From NCBI GenBank assembly GCA_024223125.1, contig JAAEOP010000828.1:1-6017 (forward strand): 6,017 nucleotides of DNA. Direction: 5' to 3'. The notes under the pieces are model-generated. The model had not been told where the DNA came from. It ran no database searches and was given only the letters and a program-made list of their open reading frames with translations. This document shows, one piece after another, positions 1 to 5,346 of this stretch. Every line of letters starts with the position of its first letter. Position 1 is the stretch's first letter. Origin of the DNA: Chloroflexota bacterium. Its GTDB lineage: Bacteria > Chloroflexota > Anaerolineae > Promineifilales > Promineifilaceae. The translations under genes were made by a program, and so were the position numbers.

Positions 1-254
1 ACAGAATCAACCGCCAGAAAACCGGAATAATTGGCATCATTGGTCATTTGTATAAAACCAGTAATCAACAGCAGTAGTAAACTTAGATTAGCCCAGGGTA
101 GCATCTTTTTTTGCAATCCCAACCACTCATTATGATGGCGTGATTGTTGGCGTAGAGCGGACACGGCCGACAATCCCATCAATAACAAGCTGCCTCCCCA
201 GACGACCGTTGCCAGCAAATGCACCCAATAGGAAAAAACCAGAACCCAGGCCAA
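1..254 (-). CDS. Partial integral membrane protein, CopD-like (3' end beyond window)
   Basis: This reading frame is open from just after the plsC stop codon to the left edge, giving 84 residues with no ATG at a suitable place. I place the start at TTG 254-252. A GGAG ribosome binding site (266-263, minus strand) lies 8 bases upstream, and this start keeps the first membrane segment whole. The protein has a hydrophobic helix at about residues 3-30 containing WVHLLATVVWGGSLLL, a polar loop rich in Q, R, H, N and K at about 35-50, and a second helix at about 52-68 (PWANLSLLLLLITGF). The pattern of a His followed six residues later by Trp-Gly-Gly in the first helix, and a Leu-rich helix ending in TGF, resembles CopD/PcoD-type membrane domains and related small haem- or copper-linked membrane proteins; that family call is tentative. 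Its start lies 3 bases after the plsC stop, so the two are probably cotranscribed and translationally coupled. The coding status is well supported by composition; the function is not known. Confidence 0.66.
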   Translation of the reverse strand, partial: MAWVLVFSYWVHLLATVVWGGSLLLMGLSAVSALRQQSRHHNEWLGLQKKMLPWANLSLLLLLITGFIQMTNDANYSGFLAVDS

Positions 255-257
255 TCG

Positions 258-956
258 CTAATCTCCAATCTCTGCTGACGATATCATCTCTGACTGTTCC
301 AATAATTCCAATGTGCGTGGATGAGTTGTATACACACCTCGGTACGATTCTGGCAACATAGATGCAATCTGGCACATCATTTCTTCCGTACCCTCTTGCA
401 ACATGATTTCGCGCTGTTTCCGTTTCAATGGCGGCAAAACAAATGGGTCGCCAATACGAATCTTTATATCCAGCCGCTTAAAGCGAGACAATTGCGCCTT
501 TACCAACCGGTCTTCTGTACCCCACATGGCGACGGGAATAACGGGGACGCCTGTCCTGGCAGCCAAATAGGCAGCCCCAGGTTTGCCCGGCAGCAGTGAT
601 TCTGTCTGGCTGCGGGTTCCTTCTGGCGCCATCCCACTGATGCCGCCAGCCTTCAATCGTCTAAGCACTTCCCGTAAGGTACGTAAATCGGCTTCCTCCC
701 GGTTCAACCAGATGGCGTTCAACTTATTCCCCAGGTAATGCCAAAAAGCATAGATTTCATACTTGTCGGCAATCATCAAAATAATGTCATCTCGGTCAGT
801 CAACACCACACCCAACATGGCATCCATCCGCCCTAGATGATTGGAGACGATGAGAACACCGCCTGTATCCGGTATTTTTTCAAACCCTTCAATATCTACT
901 CTGGCAATAATCTTCAAAATAAAGCGGCAAAAAAACCGTAACCCTTTCAAAAACAT
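258..956 (-). CDS. plsC: PlsC-type 1-acylglycerol-3-phosphate O-acyltransferase
   Basis: The 232-residue product has the glycerolipid acyltransferase (PlsC/LPLAT) signature. Motif I is NHLGRMD with the catalytic His40 and Asp45 (H-x4-D), motif III is PEGTRS (Glu112 to Ser116) for glycerol-phosphate binding, and motif IV is VPVIPVA at 137-143. Motif II is probably the Arg86 region (AIWLNR). The family transfers an acyl chain from acyl-ACP or acyl-CoA to lysophosphatidic acid at the cytoplasmic face of the membrane, giving phosphatidic acid for phospholipid synthesis. The N-terminal 20 residues are hydrophobic and basic, which suits a membrane-associated helix. The length is typical of compact bacterial PlsC proteins. 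The ATG at 956-954 is preceded by a purine-rich AAGAGAAAG rather than a clear SD. The last codons (EIGD, stop) are written in a GAGATTGGAGATTAG repeat. The exact acceptor lipid cannot be read from the sequence, and ornithine-lipid or other LPLAT roles remain possible. Confidence 0.93.
   Translation of the reverse strand: MFLKGLRFFCRFILKIIARVDIEGFEKIPDTGGVLIVSNHLGRMDAMLGVVLTDRDDIILMIADKYEIYAFWHYLGNKLNAIWLNREEADLRTLREVLRRLKAGGISGMAPEGTRSQTESLLPGKPGAAYLAARTGVPVIPVAMWGTEDRLVKAQLSRFKRLDIKIRIGDPFVLPPLKRKQREIMLQEGTEEMMCQIASMLPESYRGVYTTHPRTLELLEQSEMISSAEIGD
260..272 (-). repeat. GAGATTG-type short repeat forming the plsC end and the next gene's RBS
   Basis: On the minus strand this reads GAGATTGGAGATT, and the following G completes the plsC stop TAG. 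The identical 13-mer occurs at 5347-5359 in the phoU upstream region, inside a longer array of the same unit. Here it encodes the last residues of PlsC, and its GGAG (266-263) sits at SD distance from the TTG start of the downstream membrane protein gene. Confidence 0.6.
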
Positions 957-974
957 AGTTCTTTCTCTTAATTT

Positions 975-1069
975 GTAACCATTCAGGTGCCTGGCACTTC
1001 ATTACCAAGTTTACTGGAGTAGCACACTCGTTTATAAGTGCCGGGCACCTTGGAGGAGTGAATGGTTAC
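975..1069. repeat. Nested imperfect palindrome between plsC and alr
   Basis: The left arm at 975-999 (GTAACCATTCA followed by GGTGCCTGGCACTT) is matched in reverse complement by two blocks on the right: AAGTGCCGGGCACCT at 1036-1050 (one mismatch over 15) and TGAATGGTTAC at 1059-1069 (perfect over 11), with 8 extra bases between them. Each arm also contains its own small palindrome, GTGCC-N-GGCAC, so the element can fold as one long stem or as two short hairpins. This architecture is like REP or BIME elements and small non-autonomous mobile elements. It lies between two divergent genes, so it cannot be a simple terminator for either. No flanking target-site duplication is obvious. Confidence 0.72.
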
Positions 1070-1138
1070 CTTGATTTGTAGGATAAATTTTGGCAGGGAT
1101 TATATAACGGCCGTCTCAGGTAACAAATTGAGTGTGCG

Positions 1139-1199
1139 AGTTTGCAAGTTTGCAGGTCAAGGATTACCTTTTGAAGATATACTTGCAAACCTGCAAACT
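1139..1199. repeat. Inverted repeat in the alr leader built from TTTGCA units
   Basis: The left arm AGTTTGCAAGTTTGCAGGT (1139-1157) pairs with ACTTGCAAACCTGCAAACT (1181-1199): 17 of 19 positions are Watson-Crick, one is a possible G-U pair and one an A-C mismatch. The loop is 23 bases (1158-1180). Each arm is itself a doubled 8-base unit (AGTTTGCA-AGTTTGCA and TGCAAACC-TGCAAACT). The stem ends 13 bases before the alr ATG, and no SD is visible in between. It may be a regulatory leader stem or simply another inserted repeat. No T-box consensus was seen. Confidence 0.7.
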
Positions 1200-1212
1200 G
1201 TGAACAAAGCAT

Positions 1213-2364
1213 ATGAATAATCTAAACCAACCTACCTTGAGTAATGGCGACATTGTGCGTCCGACCTACCTGGAAATTAATCTGAACCAGCTGACCCGAA
1301 ATTATCGGGCTATTGAAACGGCTGTCACCCCCGCCAAAGTTATGCCCATCCTCAAAGCCAACGCCTACGGGCACGGTTTGGTCGAGATTGCCCAGCATGT
1401 GGCAGCATTGGGCGCCCCCTACCTGGGCGTGGCCTTTTTAGAAGAAGGGATCATGCTGCGGCGGGCGGGCATTGATACCCCAATTTTGGTACTTGGCGGC
1501 ATCATCGGCAATCAGGTTCCCACCTTCTTGCAGCATCGCCTCACCCTCACCGCCTCTTCAGTAGAAAAGTTACAGCAGATTGATACGGCCGCGCAGCAGA
1601 TGAATGTCCGGGCTAAAGTTCACCTCAAAATTGATACCGGCATGGAGCGTATTGGCGTCCATTATTATAATGCCGACAGCTTGTTAGAAGCGGCTCTGGC
1701 CTGCCAGCATTGTGATGTGGAAGGACTCTATTCCCATTTTGCCAATGCTGATGCTGCCCGGTTAAACCACGCCCATTTACAACTGGAACGATTTCAGGAG
1801 CTATTGACCTTTTACGACAAACGGGGCCTTCCGACGCCTCCATTACGACACATGGCTAATTCTGGCGCCATTTTGCAACTGCCTGGCAGTCACCTGGATA
1901 TGGTGCGGGCCGGCATTTTGTTGTATGGCGTGTATCCTTCAGAAAGCGTGGCACGGACGGTGGCAGTACGGCCGTGTCTCACCTGGAAATCTCGTGTCGT
2001 GTACTTCAAAGTAGTGCAGCCCGGTCATCCTGTCAGTTACGGTTCCGCCTGGCAAAGTGACCACATGGTGCGGGTTGTCACTTTGCCCGTCGGTTATGGA
2101 GATGGTTACTTCCGACGCATGTCTGGCCGGGCGCAGGTCATCATTCGCAACCAGAAGTATCCTGTTGTCGGCCGTATCTGCATGGATCAATTGATGGTTA
2201 ATATTGAGTGGGATTCTGCTTACAATAATGATGAAGTCATCCTGCTCGGTGAATCTGAAAGCGGTACAGGTATTACAGTTGAAGAATTGGCTGAATGGGC
2301 TGGAACTATCCCTTATGAAATCCTGACCAATATCAACACCCGCGTTCCCCGCGTTTATAGTTGA
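1213..2364 (+). CDS. alr: Alanine racemase (PLP-dependent)
   Basis: This 383-residue cytoplasmic enzyme interconverts L- and D-alanine and supplies D-Ala for peptidoglycan. The fold order is canonical: an N-terminal TIM barrel, then a C-terminal beta domain. The PLP Schiff-base lysine is Lys48 in ILKANAYGHG. DTGMERIG (Arg146) carries the conserved arginine, SHFANAD is at 174-180, and VRAGILLYG is at 231-239. The second catalytic base is Tyr276 in SYGSAW, contributed across the dimer, followed by LPVGYGDGYFR and GRICMDQ (320-326). Both catalytic residues are present, so the protein should be active. The length is normal for Alr. The ATG at 1213 has no SD, and a GTG at Val15 is the only other nearby start; RPTYLEINL at 16-24 is where the family alignment normally begins, so the first 15 residues are a poorly conserved tail. 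The gene stands alone, with an inverted repeat just upstream and a strong terminator downstream. A fused or neighbouring ddl or murF gene is absent. Confidence 0.97.
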   Translation: MNNLNQPTLSNGDIVRPTYLEINLNQLTRNYRAIETAVTPAKVMPILKANAYGHGLVEIAQHVAALGAPYLGVAFLEEGIMLRRAGIDTPILVLGGIIGNQVPTFLQHRLTLTASSVEKLQQIDTAAQQMNVRAKVHLKIDTGMERIGVHYYNADSLLEAALACQHCDVEGLYSHFANADAARLNHAHLQLERFQELLTFYDKRGLPTPPLRHMANSGAILQLPGSHLDMVRAGILLYGVYPSESVARTVAVRPCLTWKSRVVYFKVVQPGHPVSYGSAWQSDHMVRVVTLPVGYGDGYFRRMSGRAQVIIRNQKYPVVGRICMDQLMVNIEWDSAYNNDEVILLGESESGTGITVEELAEWAGTIPYEILTNINTRVPRVYS

Positions 2365-2375
2365 AGTTCCGAAGA

Positions 2376-2438
2376 AGACATCCGATATTTTTTCACAAAT
2401 ACGATTGGTCTACCAGAGGCTAGAAACATCGGATGTCT
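2376..2438. repeat. 11-bp inverted repeat after alr
   Basis: AGACATCCGAT (2376-2386) and ATCGGATGTCT (2428-2438) are perfect reverse complements separated by 41 bases. The pair begins 11 bases after the alr stop codon and precedes the stronger hairpin at 2454-2498. The long AT-rich loop makes it a poor terminator on its own. It may be a separate short dispersed repeat or a 3'-end stabilising structure. Confidence 0.5.
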
Positions 2439-2453
2439 GAACGCTTACCCAAA

Positions 2454-2498
2454 AAGCATTCACCCCCGGCCAGGAGGGAGAACCGGGGGTGAATGCTT
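2454..2498. terminator. Strong intrinsic terminator for alr, possibly bidirectional
   Basis: A perfect 16-bp stem, AAGCATTCACCCCCGG (2454-2469) with CCGGGGGTGAATGCTT (2483-2498), encloses a 13-base loop. It is followed by CTTTT on the plus strand and preceded by AAAAA at 2451-2455, which gives a U tract on the minus strand too. It lies 90 bases after the alr stop. On the minus strand it could stop transcripts of the convergent hydrolase that read through the palindromic repeat at 2594-2686. Confidence 0.85.
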
Positions 2499-2593
2499 CT
2501 TTTGGCGACTTCAAAAACAGTTTAGATTAAAAACCTAAATTAAAACTGAATTACAAATAAGCAGTAGATGAGTAGGTAGATTGGAGTTTAGCA

Positions 2594-2686
2594 GATAAAT
2601 TTGCGGCTACGTTTGCAAAGTGGGTCTTCGCCGACTAAACGCCAGTCCACGCAGGCGGACTTCGCAACTGTTGCTGCAAATTTATT
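2594..2686. repeat. 93-bp palindromic intergenic repeat, copy 1
   Basis: Two 43-base arms, 2594-2636 and the reverse complement of 2644-2686, flank a 7-base centre and match at about 31 of 43 positions. The outer end reads (G/A)ATAAATTTGC, the middle TTGC(A/G)AAGT, and the inner end GACT. The same family occurs at 4421-4518; the left arm here matches that copy's right arm (reverse complement) at about 36 of 43 positions. The right outer edge runs into the 3' end of the hydrolase gene and supplies its TAA (2684-2682). The features suit a non-autonomous mobile palindrome of REP or MITE type, and possibly also terminator activity between convergent genes. Confidence 0.8.
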
Positions 2687-3575
2687 CGCCAAAGTGCATT
2701 AGACTTTGCCATAAATGTTGCCGCAGCGGCTCAATCCGCCACAGGTTGGAGATGTGACTGCCCGGTATTGTAACCAACGGCCGCTTCGCAAACAGTGGTG
2801 CATGATGTTCCCAGCGGAAAAATAAGTCATCCTGCCCCAATAAAGGGTATACATGCTCATGTTCAATCTGCTGATAAGTGGGCGTAAAGTCTAAATGAGA
2901 GTGTAGTTCAGCCAGGGAGATAGGCAACGGCCGTGAAAACAAGGCCGCAATATCCCCAACTGTCTGGGCAATATTGGGGGAAGCCAGCATAGGCACAACA
3001 GCTCGCGCTCGCTGAAAAACGCCCGCATACAACAAACTGGTCAGGCCACCCCAACTTACCCCGGCCAATACGGTAAATGCAGTCCCTTGTTCCTCAAAAT
3101 AATCTTGTATCAATTCCATCATTCGCAAAGAGCCGGCCAACATCTGGTAAATGTTTTGCAGCGAACCGAACCCTTTATCCAGCGTCTCCAGCCGGTGGGT
3201 ATGGTAAGGAGCTTGAATAAAAACGCGGTGCATAGGGAAGGGTAACGGCCGTACAAACAAGCGCCGCCATGATTTATCTACCGGATACTCTCCCAACCCA
3301 TGATGATAAATGAGCAACGGCGCGTGTGGGTCAACTGCTAGACGTATAATTACCCTCGATTGAAGTTTGCCTTCAGGGGTGTCCAGGACAATGGTTTGTG
3401 TACCGGGAGCCGATAGTTGGGTTACGGCCGTTTGGCGCCCATCCACCCGCGTCTGCGCCAACACTGCCTCAAAAGGCAGCGCCGCCTGATACGTAGCCGC
3501 CAATGAGTCAGGTATACGCCAATTCATCAACCCTAACATCACCTTATCCATCAATTGAGCCACATCTTTCCGCAT
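2682..3575 (-). CDS. Alpha/beta hydrolase of unknown substrate
   Basis: The product is 297 residues from the chosen start. The alpha/beta-hydrolase landmarks are in order: an oxyanion-hole strand ending in LLIYHHGLGEYP (about 87-98), the nucleophile elbow AGVSWGGLTS with Ser174, a probable acid Asp249 or Asp250 in LLGQDDLFF, and the catalytic His274 in IPGSHISNLW. The whole triad is therefore visible. It has no signal peptide or lipobox, so it is probably cytoplasmic. The substrate cannot be told; esterase or peptidase-like activity are both possible. I prefer the ATG at 3575-3573 because GAGG (3588-3585) stands 9 bases upstream. The frame stays open to an ATG at 3605, but that 10-residue extension is encoded by the ACTTGC repeat tract. 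The last codons and stop (FGE, TAA) lie on the outer edge of the palindromic repeat at 2594-2686, so the original C-terminus may have been altered by insertion. It is transcribed divergently from xth. Confidence 0.88.
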   Translation of the reverse strand: MRKDVAQLMDKVMLGLMNWRIPDSLAATYQAALPFEAVLAQTRVDGRQTAVTQLSAPGTQTIVLDTPEGKLQSRVIIRLAVDPHAPLLIYHHGLGEYPVDKSWRRLFVRPLPFPMHRVFIQAPYHTHRLETLDKGFGSLQNIYQMLAGSLRMMELIQDYFEEQGTAFTVLAGVSWGGLTSLLYAGVFQRARAVVPMLASPNIAQTVGDIAALFSRPLPISLAELHSHLDFTPTYQQIEHEHVYPLLGQDDLFFRWEHHAPLFAKRPLVTIPGSHISNLWRIEPLRQHLWQSLMHFGE

Positions 3576-3590
3576 CTTACAAAACCTCAC

Positions 3591-3624
3591 ACTTGCCACT
3601 TGCATACTTGCACTCTTGCAACTT
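3591..3624. repeat. ACTTGC short tandem repeats in the hydrolase-xth spacer
   Basis: CTTGC begins at 3592, 3599, 3607 and 3615, a period of 7 to 8 bases with degenerate spacers. The unit ACTTGCA also occurs in the alr leader inverted repeat (1181-1187). The last unit contributes the TTGCAA (3616-3621) that could serve as the xth -35 element. It resembles short tandemly repeated sequences in intergenic DNA of other filamentous bacteria. Confidence 0.6.
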
Positions 3625-3642
3625 CACAAACCCTGGTACAAT
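3616..3642 (+). promoter_or_regulatory. Probable extended -10 promoter for xth (leaderless mRNA)
   Basis: TGGTACAAT at 3634-3642 is an extended -10 (TG-N-TACAAT, five of six to consensus). A weak -35, TTGCAA at 3616-3621, lies 15 bases upstream; the short spacer matters less with an extended -10. Seven bases downstream of the -10 falls the A of the xth ATG (3649). No SD lies between, so the transcript probably starts at or within a base or two of the initiation codon. Confidence 0.55.
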
Positions 3643-3648
3643 CCCAGT

Positions 3649-4425
3649 ATGATTACCCTCTACTCCTGGAACGTAAACGGCATTCGTGCTGCCCAAAGAA
3701 AAGGTTTTTTAGCTTGGCTACACCAGACCCAACCAGACATCCTATGTCTTCAAGAAACCAAAGCTTACCCTGATCAATTAGACTCCGAATTGCGCCAGCC
3801 TGACGGCTACCATACCTATTGGGCCTCGGCCGAAAAGAAAGGATATAGCGGCGTTGCTGTTTACACAAAAACCAAACCCAATTCCGTCCAAATTGGTCTG
3901 GGCATTACTGAATATGACCGTGAAGGCCGCACCATTGTCGCCGAATATGACGACTTTGTTTTCATTGGCGCTTATTTTCCCAATGGTGGCCGAGACCACG
4001 GCCGCGTTCCCTTCAAAATGCAATACAAAGCCACCTTTCTGGATTATTGTAATGATTTACAGGCTCAAGGAAAAGCAGTTGTTTTTTGCGGCGATGTGAA
4101 TACCGCCCACAAAGAGATTGATCTGGCCCGCCCCAAACCCAATCGCAAAAAAACCGGCTTTTTACCCCACGAATGTGCCTGGATTGATGATCTGGTTGCC
4201 CAGGGTTACATTGACACCTTTCGCTATTTACACCCGGAACAAACTGGCGCTTATTCTTGGTGGAGCTATATGGGGGGGGCACGCGGCCGTAATGTCGGTT
4301 GGCGGCTGGACTACTTCTTCACCAGCCCAGACTTGCAAGAAGCCATTGTATACGCCGCCATCCACCCCGATGTTTTTGGTTCCGACCATTGCCCCGTCAG
4401 TCTAACCCTCGAAGCCAGCGGTTAA
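3649..4425 (+). CDS. xth: Exodeoxyribonuclease III / AP endonuclease
   Basis: This 258-residue Mg-dependent nuclease of the EEP superfamily incises DNA at abasic sites and removes 3' blocking groups in base-excision repair. All active-site motifs are present: SWNVNGIRA with Asn8, LQETK with Glu36, GAYFPNG with Tyr109, GDVNTAH with Asp149 and Asn151, WRLDYFF with Asp221, and GSDHCPV with Asp246 and His247. Length and spacing match bacterial ExoIII. The start at 3649 gives the typical ITLYSWNVNG beginning; an in-frame ATG at 3616 would add 11 residues written in repeat DNA and would place the promoter inside the gene. No SD precedes 3649, in line with a leaderless mRNA. A run of eight G at 4272-4279 lies in frame (MGGA at 208-211). 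The TAA stop coincides with the outer edge of the palindromic repeat at 4421-4518. Confidence 0.96.
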   Translation: MITLYSWNVNGIRAAQRKGFLAWLHQTQPDILCLQETKAYPDQLDSELRQPDGYHTYWASAEKKGYSGVAVYTKTKPNSVQIGLGITEYDREGRTIVAEYDDFVFIGAYFPNGGRDHGRVPFKMQYKATFLDYCNDLQAQGKAVVFCGDVNTAHKEIDLARPKPNRKKTGFLPHECAWIDDLVAQGYIDTFRYLHPEQTGAYSWWSYMGGARGRNVGWRLDYFFTSPDLQEAIVYAAIHPDVFGSDHCPVSLTLEASG

Positions 4426-4518
4426 AACCGCGCCAACTATTGCGAAATCCACCTTCGTAGACTGGCCTGGACTCAAGTCGGCGAAGGCCGACTTTGCAAC
4501 TGTAGCTGTGAATTTATC
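4421..4518. repeat. 98-bp palindromic intergenic repeat, copy 2
   Basis: The right arm (reverse complement of 4476-4518) is a close relative of the arm at 2594-2636, with about 36 of 43 positions identical, including GATAAATT, GCTAC, TTGCAAAGT and CTTCGCCGACT. The left arm (4421-4463) is more diverged, about 27 of 43 identical to 2594-2636 in an ungapped comparison, but its inner part ATTGCGAAAT and CTTCG-TAGACT is clear. The central spacer is 12 bases. The TAA at arm positions 3-5 is the xth stop codon (4423-4425), the same arm position used as the hydrolase stop in copy 1. It lies between convergent xth and phoU and could also act as a terminator-like structure. Confidence 0.76.
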
Positions 4519-4533
4519 GTCACTTAATTTCTT

Positions 4534-5205
4534 CTAATCAATTTCCTCAATAATTTCCACATATTCCCCGGTACACATAAAAATCACCCGCTCGGCAATA
4601 TTAGTTGCTCGGTCGCCAAAGCGTTCCAGATTGTGGCCTACCCACATTAAAAAGGTAGCCCGACGGGCATAGGTTGTGTCATTGTTGAGTTCTTCCAACA
4701 GTTCGCCAAATAAGCGACGATAATGTTTGTCTATTTTGTCATCACGTTTGATTAAAGCATGGGCAATGTCGGCGTCATGATTGATGAACGCTTCCATGGT
4801 TCCATTGAGCATCTTGTGGGCTTGTTTTTCCATCTTGGGCAGCCTATGGAGCGAGGCAATCTCATCTTCATCTTCCATGCGTTCGACCAGACGAGCAATC
4901 CCGGCTGCATGATCTCCCATCCGCTCTAATTCCACGACGATATGTATACCGGCCACAACAGCCCGCAAATCAGAAGCGGCCGGAGCTTGTGTGGCTAAAA
5001 TAAGCAGGCTATCTTGTTCAGCCCGATAGCGCAGCCGGTTAATTTCCTCATCTTCGGCGATGATCTTGTGCGCCAACTGCATGTCCCGCTGATATAGAGC
5101 GGTCATCGCTCCTGTCAGGGCAGCATCTACCCGGTTAGACATGGTTAAAATATTCTCTTTAACAGTATCCATCTCTTTATCCAACAAAGTGCGATTTAAT
5201 GGCAT
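4534..5205 (-). CDS. phoU: Phosphate-specific transport system regulator PhoU
   Basis: The 223-residue all-alpha protein has two PhoU repeats. Each carries the metal-binding signature: ELERMGDHAAGIA (92-104) in the first three-helix bundle and NLERFGDRATNIAE (192-205) in the second. PhoU binds Fe or Mn clusters through these motifs and acts in the cytoplasm as the go-between for the PstSCAB phosphate transporter and the PhoR sensor kinase, lowering Pho signalling when phosphate is ample. The start MPLNRTLLDKEMDTVK at 5205 has AGGAG 9 to 10 bases upstream and agrees with the family N-terminus. The frame runs on to 5370, but that extension crosses a hairpin and has no PhoU homology. Usually phoU follows pstB; here no pst or pho gene is in the window, and its 5' neighbour is a metallo-hydrolase 248 bases away, so phoU appears to be transcribed alone or the pst genes lie elsewhere. 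No convincing PHO box was seen. Confidence 0.95.
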   Translation of the reverse strand: MPLNRTLLDKEMDTVKENILTMSNRVDAALTGAMTALYQRDMQLAHKIIAEDEEINRLRYRAEQDSLLILATQAPAASDLRAVVAGIHIVVELERMGDHAAGIARLVERMEDEDEIASLHRLPKMEKQAHKMLNGTMEAFINHDADIAHALIKRDDKIDKHYRRLFGELLEELNNDTTYARRATFLMWVGHNLERFGDRATNIAERVIFMCTGEYVEIIEEID

Positions 5206-5253
5206 GTTAAGTATTCTCCTTAGGGCTTGCCCGTAAATAACTTTTAAGTTTCC

Positions 5254-5287
5254 AGATTGGTTCACTCTTTCGAGAGTGAACCAATCT
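5254..5287. promoter_or_regulatory. Perfect 15-bp hairpin upstream of phoU
   Basis: AGATTGGTTCACTCT (5254-5268) and AGAGTGAACCAATCT (5273-5287) are perfect complements around a 4-base TTCG loop (CGAA on the phoU strand). Partial pairing of TTTTAA with TTAAAA flanks extends it. It lies about 50 bases before the phoU start codon. Neither side has a clean T tract, so it is not a standard intrinsic terminator. It may be a 5' leader structure, a protein-binding dyad in DNA, or a terminator for the upstream hydrolase lacking a U tail. Confidence 0.65.
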
Positions 5288-5346
5288 TGCCAAGTTAAAA
5301 ACGAGCATTTCATTAGGAACCGTGATTTATTGACTGTCCCATCTCT

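Noticed and set aside
130..375. Possible small genes on either strand over the plsC end
   Set aside because: They are frame shadows of plsC and the membrane protein; their composition is not protein-like and they have no convincing RBS.
1076..1108. sigma-70 promoter for alr with TATAAC at 1103-1108
   Set aside because: The -10 is plausible, but the only -35 candidates (TTGTAG at 1076, TTGATT at 1071) give spacers over 20 bases, so it is not listed as a feature.
1139..1199. CRISPR-like array in the alr leader
   Set aside because: Units are 8 bases, inverted and without unique spacers of constant length.
1080..1212. T-box or other known riboswitch before alr
   Set aside because: No T-box consensus, specifier stem or terminator-antiterminator pair could be recognised.
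3576..3605. Upstream ATG of the hydrolase at 3605
   Set aside because: The extra residues are encoded by ACTTGC repeats, and the ATG at 3575 has a GAGG at suitable spacing. Not excluded outright.
3616..3648. Upstream ATG for xth at 3616
   Set aside because: It would put the -10 element inside the gene and add 11 residues absent from typical ExoIII starts.
3733..3750. AGACAT-CCT-ATGTCT palindrome inside xth, resembling the repeat after alr
   Set aside because: It is short and falls in codons for conserved residues (DILCLQE), so it is best explained by chance.
3653..4405. Several open frames of 70-95 codons overlapping xth on both strands
   Set aside because: They lie wholly inside a well-conserved xth gene and have no recognisable domains.
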